64,000 nucleotides of DNA from Maricaulis maris MCS10 (GTDB lineage Bacteria > Pseudomonadota > Alphaproteobacteria > Caulobacterales > Maricaulaceae). A program made the position numbers and the translations under genes. The notes under the pieces were generated by a model, which saw nothing but the letters and a program-made list of their open reading frames with translations, had not been told where the DNA came from and did not search any database. The stretch lies in the NCBI RefSeq assembly GCF_000014745.1, contig NC_008347.1:2000001-2064000 (forward strand). Direction: 5' to 3'. Shown here in pieces: positions 54,025 to 64,000 of this stretch; position 1 is the first letter of the stretch; each line of letters begins with the position of its first letter.

Positions 54025-55319
54025 CAGCGCTCATCCTCGGTGGCCGCGATCATCAGCGCCAGCGCCATCATCGGGAAGACTTTCAGGATCGGCCCGAGGG
54101 CGTCGGCCCACAGGCCCGGCAGGGTCATGCTGAGGGTGAATATGTAGGCGAAGGTGCCGAGGATCATGATCGTCGCCAGCCAGCGCACGCGCCATTTCGC
54201 CAGCATGCCCAGGCCCAGGGCGATATCGAACAGGGAGCCGAACCACAGCACCGGCGGCTGGGCCGCCTCCGAGAATCCGCCGGCTGCGAGCACCGAATAG
54301 GCGTGATCCCTGGCGACCGTCAGGGCGAGCACACCGGTCAGCAGCCAATAAAGACCCAGCACCCATCGCGCCAGCGGCCGGGCCAGACCCAGCCGCGCAT
54401 GCCAGCGATCCTGCAGCCCGGCCGGGTTGGCAGCGAGCCAGTCATGAAAGCCGCGCGGCGACGCCCCCGTCGCGGCCAGCCAGTCGGTCGGATCCCCCTC
54501 GACATCGAAATCCAGTTGCTTGAGCGCATTCGTGCGCATCGAGGTCCGTACACCCATCCATCCCAGCCAATCCCCGAACAGGAAGGCCGGTCGGGCCAGC
54601 CAGCGCGGCACCGCCCAGATGCGGCTGTCGCCGAAACCAAGCCAGCGCCGATAGCCGCGCACGGTATCGGCCAGCGAAACCCGTTCCGGGCCGGCCAGGT
54701 CGAAGCTTGTGCGGGCGGGCGCCCCCGGCTCGATCAGACCGGCGACCGCCTCGCACAGATCATCCATCCCGATCGGCCGGAACACCTGCTCACCGCCGAC
54801 CACCGGGGTCACGAAAGGTATGCCGCACAGGCTGCGCACCAGCGCCGTACCGCCATAGACATTGCGGGCGACGACCAGAGAGGGGCGCAGGATGAGCCAA
54901 TCCAGATCACGGGCCGCAAGTGCCGCCTCGCCGGCCAGCTTGTCGCGGGCATAGTCCGATCCGGCGGCCGTATCGACGCCGACAGCGGAGATATGCAGGA
55001 CGCGTCCCACCCCGGCCTGCTCGCAAGCCTTGAACAAGGCCATTGCGCCGTCGACATGCACCTTGCGACTGCTATCGCCGAGCCCGTCCTGCAGCACGCC
55101 GACGCAGTTGATGACCACATCGATATCCGTGAGCCGGGGCAGCCAGTCGTCGATCGTATCACGGCGGAAATCGCAGCCGACCCAGTCGAGCTGAGGGGCC
55201 CGCTTGCGCGCTGCCTCGACGCCACGGGCTGCGGCCCGGACTTCGTGACCGGCAGCCTGAAGATGGGCGGCAAAGTGCGAGCCGATGAATCCGCTCGCCC
55301 CGGCAATCAATACGCGCAT
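54024..55319 (-). CDS. NAD(P)-binding SDR / DoxX-like fusion protein
   Basis: Residues 1-280 are an atypical SDR: LIAGASGFIGSHFAAHLQAAGHEV, INCVGVLQDG, a YARDK catalytic pair and ILRPSLV. After about residue 320 come four hydrophobic helices (VLGLYWLLTGVLALTVA; VLWFGSLFDIALGLGML; IMILGTFAYIFTLSMTLPGL; MALALMIAA) of the DoxX-like type. So an NAD(P)-dependent enzyme is tethered to the membrane. 431 residues. Coupled by one-base overlap to DUF2269, which suggests a shared membrane role. Substrate unknown. Confidence 0.85.
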   Translation of the reverse strand: MRVLIAGASGFIGSHFAAHLQAAGHEVRAAARGVEAARKRAPQLDWVGCDFRRDTIDDWLPRLTDIDVVINCVGVLQDGLGDSSRKVHVDGAMALFKACEQAGVGRVLHISAVGVDTAAGSDYARDKLAGEAALAARDLDWLILRPSLVVARNVYGGTALVRSLCGIPFVTPVVGGEQVFRPIGMDDLCEAVAGLIEPGAPARTSFDLAGPERVSLADTVRGYRRWLGFGDSRIWAVPRWLARPAFLFGDWLGWMGVRTSMRTNALKQLDFDVEGDPTDWLAATGASPRGFHDWLAANPAGLQDRWHARLGLARPLARWVLGLYWLLTGVLALTVARDHAYSVLAAGGFSEAAQPPVLWFGSLFDIALGLGMLAKWRVRWLATIMILGTFAYIFTLSMTLPGLWADALGPILKVFPMMALALMIAATEDER

Positions 55320-55546
55320 GAAACACCCCTTCCGCCCCGCCCTGCCGGCACTTTAACCAGACCGGCGCGGACCGGAAGGGGCTTGTCAGTCCCGATGCCT
55401 CCTCACGGCGGCAATGGAAGGTCGCGTTCTAGAGACGCAAGCTCATCCCGGTGAGCTCGCCGAGGGCATGGCGATGGTTTTCCAGCTCGGCGCCCCCGAC
55501 CGTCCGACTGAAACCGGCCATGACGATGCGGGCCGGCTGGGGCAAG

Positions 55547-57217
55547 CTATTCGCTCGGCGGACGGTGTTCGGCACCGCGGGCTTCGAGCCAGGCGACGAC
55601 ATGGTCCTGACCGGTCCGGCGTGCTTCGCTCAGCGGTGAGCGGTAAATCTCGCGTCCGCGACGATCCCGGGCACGCACCGTCAAGGACAGATCGGCGCCG
55701 ACCGCGGCGAGATGTTCGATGACATCGAGATGGCCTTGCTGGGCCGCATTCACCATCGGCGTTTCATCATGAAAGACATAGCCGTTCGGGTCGGCGCCCG
55801 CCGCCAGCAACAGATCAACCGTGTCGACATGTCCGCGTCCCGAAGCCGCGATCAGGGCGTTGCCATCGCCGCGCTGTTCGGCATCGACATCGGCGCCGGC
55901 CGCGAGCAGTTGTTGCACCAGATCGTCACGACCACTGACCGCGGCCGCAATCATCGGATTGCCGTCTCCATCAATGCCCAGATCAGGGCTGGCACCGGCT
56001 CCCAGCAGCGCCGCTACGGTCGCGGCATCGCCGCCGCGGATGGCGGCAATCAAGGCTGTGCCATCGCCCCGAAAACGGACATCCGGATTGGCACCACCCG
56101 CCAGCAAATCCCCGACCCGGCCCGCCTGACCGCGACGCGCTGCCTGATAGAGGCGCCCATCCAGGTCGAGGGCGTCATCGAGGTTACGCATCGGGGATGG
56201 TCGGGCATCTCGCCCTTCCATCGCCCGGGCTTCACCGAATTGCGGGGTCAGGACGAGGGCTGTCGCCGACAGGGCTGGCAGAAGGAGGGCAAAACGCATG
56301 GGACTATCCTTTCGGTTGAGGTCGGACGTGGCGGTCAGCCGGGCGACGCGGTGGGCCAGGCTGGAGCGTGAGGGGGCGGCCGCGAGGGCCAGTGAGGCAT
56401 GACGGGTATGATCGCTGGCGGCATCGATCAGTGCCAGGGCAAGGTCTCGCGATTGCCCCGTGATCCGGGCGGCTTCCCGATCGCAAAGGGTTTCGCGATT
56501 GCGTTCGAGCAGGGTCATCAAGGGCAGAAGCGGCAGCACCCACCACAGGGCGACCTGCAAGATGCGCAAAGCCAACACCGTCCAGGCATCGCCGCGGCGG
56601 GCATGCGCGATCTCGTGTTCGAGCACCGGTCGGGCCGCATGATCGAAGGTAAAACCGGTCGGCAGCAGGATTTGCGGCTGCCGATAGCCGGCGAGTACCG
56701 GGGTCGTCACGGCAGCGCTGACTGCAAGCGGCAGGTCGGCAGACAGTCGCAGGCTCGCCGGACACGCCACCGGGCGCGCCGCCAACCGCATCCGGTCCAG
56801 CGCGACCAGATCGCGCGCAAGTCGGACCGCCATGACGGCAGTACCGGTCAGCCAGACCAGCAGCAGGATACGGCCCAGTACCGGCCAAACGCCCGACCAC
56901 ACCGTTTCGGGCGCGGTGAGTGCAAGGACAGGACCGGTACTGGTCGTGGGCCGAGCCGCATGCGACGTGGCCTCTGCGGACTGGGCTGATGAAAAACCGG
57001 CGACACCGGCCTGTACATCCGCCGACAAGTCGGGCGCGGCCCGCAAGGCGAGAAAAAAGACCAGCGGGATGACAATCAACGCCGCCAGCGCCAGATCATG
57101 GCGCTCGCGCACGAGGCGGGCCGGCAGGAGTCGGTCCACCGCCATCACGCCACCGGCCAGGGCGGTTGCCGCGACCAGTGCGGCCAGAGCCGCGAGCAGG
57201 AGTGTGTCCAAGGCCAT
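55547..57217 (-). CDS. M56 (BlaR1-like) membrane metalloprotease fused to ankyrin repeats
   Basis: Residues 1-300 are a BlaR1/MecR1-like M56 domain: membrane helices at about 5-28, 41-60 and 115-135, zinc motif HEIAHARRGD (about residues 201-210), and LCDREAARI. In place of a penicillin-binding sensor, a signal-like hydrophobic helix (MRFALLLPALSATALVL) leads to about five ankyrin repeats (for example GNALIASGRGHVDTVDLLLAAGADPN). An in-frame ATG at 56299 with AAGGA seven bases upstream could also give a free exported ankyrin protein. Its ATG overlaps the blaI stop (TGATG). Confidence 0.88.
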   Translation of the reverse strand: MALDTLLLAALAALVAATALAGGVMAVDRLLPARLVRERHDLALAALIVIPLVFFLALRAAPDLSADVQAGVAGFSSAQSAEATSHAARPTTSTGPVLALTAPETVWSGVWPVLGRILLLVWLTGTAVMAVRLARDLVALDRMRLAARPVACPASLRLSADLPLAVSAAVTTPVLAGYRQPQILLPTGFTFDHAARPVLEHEIAHARRGDAWTVLALRILQVALWWVLPLLPLMTLLERNRETLCDREAARITGQSRDLALALIDAASDHTRHASLALAAAPSRSSLAHRVARLTATSDLNRKDSPMRFALLLPALSATALVLTPQFGEARAMEGRDARPSPMRNLDDALDLDGRLYQAARRGQAGRVGDLLAGGANPDVRFRGDGTALIAAIRGGDAATVAALLGAGASPDLGIDGDGNPMIAAAVSGRDDLVQQLLAAGADVDAEQRGDGNALIAASGRGHVDTVDLLLAAGADPNGYVFHDETPMVNAAQQGHLDVIEHLAAVGADLSLTVRARDRRGREIYRSPLSEARRTGQDHVVAWLEARGAEHRPPSE

Positions 57218-57639
57218 CACTTCGCCTCCCCGTCCGGATTCTCATCGGCCTCACGATCCGCGCCGGTCTCCTCGAGCACGGCCGCACGCAGGTCTTCAAT
57301 GTCTTGCAGGGTCAGCTTCTCCGCCCGCACGAGATGCTGGGCGAGGCTTTGCGCGGAGCCACCGAACAGGGTGCGGACCATTGATCCCAGCGCCTGGTTG
57401 CGGGCGCCGTCGCGGGTCAGCAAGGCCGAATAGATGTGGGCCCGACCGGATTTGCGAAACCCGACATAGCCCTTGTCGGCCATGATCCCGATCGTTGTCA
57501 GAACGGTGGTATAGGCGAGACCGAACTCGGCATGCAGCGCATCGGTGATTTCGCGCACACTGGCTTCGCCGCGCGTCCACAGCACGGTCATGATGCGCTG
57601 TTCGGCTTCAGTCAGTTGGGCAGAGCTGGGACGAGCCAT
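57217..57639 (-). CDS. BlaI/MecI/CopY-family repressor
   Basis: Winged-helix repressor, 140 residues: LTEAEQRIMTVLWTRGEASVREITDAL and the recognition segment GLAYTTVLTTIGIMADKGYVGFRKSGRAHIY, then a helical dimer domain. In the known system it is cleaved or released by its M56 partner, here the next gene, translationally coupled. ATG 57639 follows AAGGAATTCGTAG. Inverted repeats just upstream are the likely operator, so it should repress its own operon. Confidence 0.93.
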   Translation of the reverse strand: MARPSSAQLTEAEQRIMTVLWTRGEASVREITDALHAEFGLAYTTVLTTIGIMADKGYVGFRKSGRAHIYSALLTRDGARNQALGSMVRTLFGGSAQSLAQHLVRAEKLTLQDIEDLRAAVLEETGADREADENPDGEAK

Positions 57640-57650
57640 CTACGAATTCC

Positions 57651-57708
57651 TTAGTTGATGACATCAGGCCTCCCACGGGCGGTCAAATTCATCAACTAAC
57701 AAATTAGT
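57651..57708. promoter_or_regulatory. Probable BlaI operator region
   Basis: TTAGTTGATG (57651-57660) and CATCAACTAA (57690-57699) are exact inverted repeats, and ACTAA-CAAA-TTAGT (57695-57708) is a second nested one. They flank the blaI promoter and ribosome site, as expected for an autoregulating BlaI-type repressor. Confidence 0.7.
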
Positions 57709-57772
57709 AATTCAGCCCGAAACCCGACGCCGGACTGCCATCCAGAACGGTGTCCGGGTGTTGCAGCTTGGG

Positions 57773-58510
57773 CTATTCAGCAGCCGTGGCGGCCGCGACA
57801 GCATCCTGCATCATGGTGAGATTGCCTTGCAGATTGGATGAAATGCGCGCGCGCACCGAGGGCCAGCGACTCTCGACCATCAACCACTCATCGCCGCTAA
57901 GGGTCTGTTCGTTTACGGCAGCGAAATAGGCGTTGGTTCCGAACGAGCAAGCCCACCAGGGCGAGGCTTGGCCGGCAAAGGCTCCATCGGTCTCGATGAC
58001 CTGCTCGATCGCCGCTATCGTCAATTCCGGCCGCGAGGCAATAACCTGAACCACAGTCTCTCCGGCGTAAGCCGAAGCTTCATTGATGACGTCCAGGGCC
58101 GTGGAATCAAGGCAACGTGCCGCATCATACATGGTCCGCGACCGCCCCAGGAAATAGGCCTGGACCGCGAATTCCGGATCGGACTCGGCGGTCAGGCGGG
58201 CCAGCTCGAACAGGAAGAAGGGCGGGTTGAGGTCACGCGACGACCACAGCGTCTGGGCCACCTCGATCACGCTGTCGCCTGTCTCTGACTGGAGCTGGTT
58301 GAGCAAGCCCAGAACATCGCCCCATGCCATCTCGCCTACGACGAAATGGGCTTCGCCCTCCTCGTCGCCCAGCGGCACAATGACGATTTGGGGCGACCGC
58401 GCATTGGGGTCGCCGGTGACATCATCCTGGGCGCTGGCGCCACCGACCGCCAGAGAGGCGGTCAGCAGGCCGACACTGATCAGGCGGGTCAGGCTAGAAC
58501 GGGATTTCAT
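57773..58510 (-). CDS. Secreted protein of unknown function
   Basis: 245 residues: signal peptide [28 protein letters not shown], then a mostly helical, acidic mature protein with four Cys ([17 protein letters not shown]) and no motif I recognise ([38 protein letters not shown]). The start is at 58510 or 58513, inside the end of ssb, a 17-20 bp overlap in another frame; longer upstream readings are shadows of ssb's Gly-rich tail. Probably co-transcribed with ssb, an unusual pairing. Confidence 0.65.
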   Translation of the reverse strand: MKSRSSLTRLISVGLLTASLAVGGASAQDDVTGDPNARSPQIVIVPLGDEEGEAHFVVGEMAWGDVLGLLNQLQSETGDSVIEVAQTLWSSRDLNPPFFLFELARLTAESDPEFAVQAYFLGRSRTMYDAARCLDSTALDVINEASAYAGETVVQVIASRPELTIAAIEQVIETDGAFAGQASPWWACSFGTNAYFAAVNEQTLSGDEWLMVESRWPSVRARISSNLQGNLTMMQDAVAAATAAE

Positions 58511-58988
58511 CATCGAGATCAGCATTGCGGAAATCTTCCTTCGGTCCATCCATGGAACGCTGGCCGCCACCGGAGCCACCGCCCATTTCATTCTGGCCGC
58601 CACCGCCGAAGCTGCCGCCACCGGCGCCGCCTTCATTGCGACCGTCCAGCATGGTCAGCTCACCACGGAAACGCTGCAGCACGACTTCTGTGGAGTATTT
58701 TTCCTGGCCGTTCTGGTCAGTCCATTTGCGGGTCTGGAGCTGGCCCTCGACATAAACCTTGGAGCCCTTCTTGAGATAGTTCTCCGCGACCTTGGCGAGA
58801 TTGTCGTTGAAGATCACGACACGGTGCCATTCGGTCTTCTCACGGCGTTCGCCGGAGGACTTGTCGCGCCAGCTTTCAGACGTCGCGACCGACAGATTGA
58901 CGACCGGGTCGCCATTGTTCATGCGGCGAATTTCCGGATCACGTCCCAGATTGCCGACCAGAATTACCTTGTTGACGCTTCCCGCCAT
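58494..58988 (-). CDS. ssb: Single-stranded DNA-binding protein
   Basis: OB-fold N-terminal domain ([40 protein letters not shown]), a Gly/Gln/Ser-rich linker and the acidic tip DLDDEIPF that recruits partner repair proteins. 164 residues. Divergent from uvrA with a LexA box in the 343-bp gap, so SOS control of one or both is expected. Confidence 0.98.
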   Translation of the reverse strand: MAGSVNKVILVGNLGRDPEIRRMNNGDPVVNLSVATSESWRDKSSGERREKTEWHRVVIFNDNLAKVAENYLKKGSKVYVEGQLQTRKWTDQNGQEKYSTEVVLQRFRGELTMLDGRNEGGAGGGSFGGGGQNEMGGGSGGGQRSMDGPKEDFRNADLDDEIPF

Positions 58989-59038
58989 CGCCCGTTCTCC
59001 ATCCTTGCGTCCACGCCTCTCCGGGCGGGCCGCCTAGT

Positions 59039-59053
59039 GTTCACATTCTGTTC
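59039..59053. promoter_or_regulatory. LexA (SOS) box
   Basis: GTTC-ACATTCT-GTTC is an exact match to the alphaproteobacterial LexA site GTTC-N7-GTTC. It lies 50 bp upstream of ssb and 278 bp upstream of uvrA in their shared 343-bp gap; the rest of the gap holds no gene I can support. Confidence 0.9.
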
Positions 59054-59331
59054 CGCAGGTCAATTGGCGCCCGCGAGTCGGGGTGATTTGAGAGGAGGCG
59101 TGACGCAGAGTCCAGCCGGCCGACTCAGGGCTTTCGCATCTGGAGCCATCGCCCGCTCCTGCCACCGTCCTGTCAGCTGTCGCGGACGCCGCTCTGGACC
59201 CCGGACCATCGCCGTCCTATCTGAACGGGATCGCGTCGTGCGCTGGACAGGCGACATGATGTTCCCCTAACGTTCCGATCCGGTTGCGATTCCCAACCGA
59301 CAGGTGCGACCGAACGGAGACTGGCTAAGGC

Positions 59332-62201
<2,870 letters not shown>

Positions 62202-62205
<4 letters not shown>

Positions 62206-63143
62206 TCGGCAGCCGCTGCCGGCGCCGCATCCACCTCAACCCCATAATCCGCCGCCTTGCCCTTGAACGCCCAATACAGCGTTCCGGCCAGCAGGACGAC
62301 AGTCGTCACGGCGCTGGCTTCCGGGCCGAACACGCCGCCGGTCAGCCACCAGGCGGCGTCGGGGGCGTCGGCGAGATCGATCAGGATCGGGCTGACCGGG
62401 CTGTCATGGCCGCTGACCGGCAGGCCGAAGCCCGAGGCCAGGAGCCAGTTCCACGCTGCATGCCAGCCGCACACGCCCCAAAGCGAGCCTTCCTTGATCG
62501 CGTAGAGCGACAGCATCACGCCGACCAGGAGGATGTTGGCGAGACCGAAGGCCAGCTCAGCCGACATCTTTATATTGGCGCCGTGCAGAAGCGAGAAAAT
62601 CGCCGAATTGACCACCACACCCCAGGCAATGCCATGGCGCGAGGTGATGACGCCCATCAACCAGCCGCGCATGAAAATCTCTTCCGTCGATCCCTGCACG
62701 ATGAAGCCGAGCAGAACCCAGGCTGCGGGGATCAGGACCACCAGGGCGACCGATCCACCAGCCTCAACCTGATAGCCGCCCAGCAGCCAGATACCGCCGA
62801 CGACAACCGCGAGAAAGCCCAGTCCGAGACCGTAGCCGCGCAGGAAACGTCCGAGGAAATTTGCGTTGAGGCCGATCGCAGCGAGCGAGCGACGCTCGAA
62901 CAGGATGACCCAGAGAAAGACCAGGATGGCGCCCGGCGCAAATGTGCCGATCAGCGTGTAGGTGAGGCCCTGCCAAGTGTAATCCGAGGTTCCGTCCATC
63001 GAGACATAGCCGAGAAAAACCCCGGCAATCGCACCGATGATCGCCCCGACGAAAATCAGCGCAATTGCCATCGGTATGGCCGCTGCTGTCCAGGTCCGCC
63101 GGGCCCGCAACCCGCGTTTCGAATAGATTTCCCGTCCGGCCAT
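62202..63143 (-). CDS. CPBP-family intramembrane metalloprotease
   Basis: Eight or so membrane helices in 313 residues. Motif 1 is [10 protein letters not shown] (E154/E155/R159), motif 2 FSLLHGAN, motif 3 HAAWNW, the glutamate/histidine set of CAAX-protease-and-bacteriocin-processing (Abi/Rce1-like) proteins. Function of bacterial members is mostly unknown. It is downstream of another membrane protein on the same strand (123 bp gap) and overlaps the uvrA end. Confidence 0.88.
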
Positions 63144-63266
63144 GCCTGTCCCCCGATGCCCGAAGCTGCGATGCCCGCAAGCAACGTTATTCGACCGGAG
63201 GTTAGGCAGAAGGCGACCGGGCTTGCAAGTCAGCGGGGCCGCCGTCTACCGCCACGCCGGAACGGG

Positions 63267-64000
63267 TCACCCCTCGCTGGGAGAGGCACCCATCGGATGG
63301 TCGGCGGCCAGTTTCGGTGCATCACCCTGCTCACCCTCACCGCCACTGCGGGCGCGGACGGCGTTATAGGCGCCGATCGAGTGCCAGACGGCTTCCAGCA
63401 TGACCTGGATGGCGTAGAGCAGGACGAAGCCAACGATCAGGCCGATCACCGTTCCGGGCTGGCTGAGACTGGCCTGAAGGCTGGCCAGGAAGGCGTCAGG
63501 ATCGACATGACTGCCCTGGTCGGCAAGCTCGACCAGATCGATGATCGCCGGGAAGAAGGCCGCGAACAGGGCCAGCTGGACGACAAAGCCGATCGTGCCG
63601 CCAATCACCATCATGATGACATAGGCGACGATATAGCTGACCAGCATGTGCCAGAACACGCCCTTGCTGGCATCCCAGCTCTCGAAAAAGCGCAGGCGGC
63701 CATCGAGCACGGTCAGTGCCGGAGCCGAAGCCAGTCGGACGCCCAGGACCACCAGGCCGACGAGGACGGCCAGTATGGCCAGCCCGGCGAGCAATACGCC
63801 ACCAAAACCGACGGCAGCCGAGTCGCCGCCGCTATGGGCGATCATCATCGCGCCGAAGCCGAAGAAACCAATCACGGTGGCCACGCCGAAATAGGCGACG
63901 GCAGCGACAACCAGATACATCAGATTGACGCCGATCAGCCGCATCTCGTCGCCACCCAGGCGGATGGGGACAACCGGCTTGACCTCACCCTTGGTGAGAA
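63267..64000 (-). CDS. Membrane protein of unknown function (partial, 5' end outside window)
   Basis: The frame is open to the right edge; the visible start at Met 63944 is internal because protein-like sequence (LTKGEVKPVVPIRLGGDEMRLIGVNL) continues before it. About four membrane segments follow (YLVVAAVAYFGVATVIGFFGFG; VLLAGLAILAVLVGLVVLGV; MLVSYIVAYVIMMVIGGTIGF; VIGLIVGFVLLYAIQVML), with a soluble Gly/Glu-rich tail. It may continue as a paralogue-type DUF membrane protein common in this lineage. No function assigned. Confidence 0.7.
   Translation of the reverse strand, partial: LTKGEVKPVVPIRLGGDEMRLIGVNLMYLVVAAVAYFGVATVIGFFGFGAMMIAHSGGDSAAVGFGGVLLAGLAILAVLVGLVVLGVRLASAPALTVLDGRLRFFESWDASKGVFWHMLVSYIVAYVIMMVIGGTIGFVVQLALFAAFFPAIIDLVELADQGSHVDPDAFLASLQASLSQPGTVIGLIVGFVLLYAIQVMLEAVWHSIGAYNAVRARSGGEGEQGDAPKLAADHPMGASPSEG

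Noticed and set aside
55430-55516. A 28-codon minus-strand frame just after the M56-ankyrin gene
   Set aside because: No ribosome site and too short to tell from chance in GC-rich DNA.

Overview
The window looks like chromosome of an aerobic, GC-rich alphaproteobacterium close to Caulobacterales/Maricaulales (Maricaulis-like). The evidence is a tRNA-His with A73 and no templated G-1, an alphaproteobacterial LexA box (GTTC-N7-GTTC) between ssb and uvrA, two DUF2336 proteins, a Caulobacter-type GyrA with Gln where E. coli has Ser83, and strong G/C third-position bias. There is no phage, plasmid, CRISPR or insertion sequence; it reads as core and lightly accessory chromosome. Genus is inferred, not proven.

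Layout. 1-2.8 kb: minus-strand sulfotransferase, glycosyltransferase-sulfotransferase fusion and the start of an ABC exporter (cut by the window edge). 3-6.4 kb: lipid-anchored cytochrome c, a barrel-like envelope protein, a class II aldolase-fold protein and EgtB. 6.5-10.6 kb: two DUF2336 genes enclosing NAD kinase and a response regulator/HPt pair. 10.7-16.3 kb: lytic transglycosylase, DUF6491 protein, SDR and divergent LysR, quinone oxidoreductase-like protein, SRAP peptidase, tRNA-His. 16.4-21.8 kb: M48 lipoprotein, AsmA-like protein, a secreted protein with three beta/gamma-crystallin units, and phenylalanine 4-monooxygenase behind a 34-bp near-palindrome. 21.9-28.9 kb: receiver protein, arginine succinyltransferase genes astA-astD-astB with an M20 hydrolase, and a cystathionine gamma-synthase family enzyme. 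29-36 kb: OmpA-like protein with a 30-proline linker, L,D-transpeptidase, CPA2 antiporter, lipoprotein carboxylesterase.

36.3-46.4 kb: tRNA-Lys, a lipoprotein, queA-tgt-GNAT, an EEP-family protein, and a compact minus-strand run gyrA-coaD-cyclophilin-cyclophilin-AhpD-like. 46.4-49.2 kb: palindromic GTCATCC...GGATGAC repeats and a 69-bp direct repeat on either side of a hybrid histidine kinase. 49.2-57.7 kb: membrane-anchored winged-helix regulator divergent from a class C serine hydrolase, a ribbon-helix-helix/EF-hand protein, an NPP-type phosphodiesterase, DUF2269 and SDR-DoxX membrane proteins, and a BlaI/M56-ankyrin pair with an inverted-repeat operator. 57.8-64 kb: secreted unknown, ssb, uvrA, CPBP protease and a membrane protein cut by the right edge.

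No single locus is an obvious wholly new system. The best leads are the RHH-membrane-EF-hand protein, the BlaI/M56-ankyrin pair, the direct repeats flanking the kinase, the degenerate zinc site in Tgt, NAD kinase without a canonical start, and the M20 hydrolase that may replace AstE.
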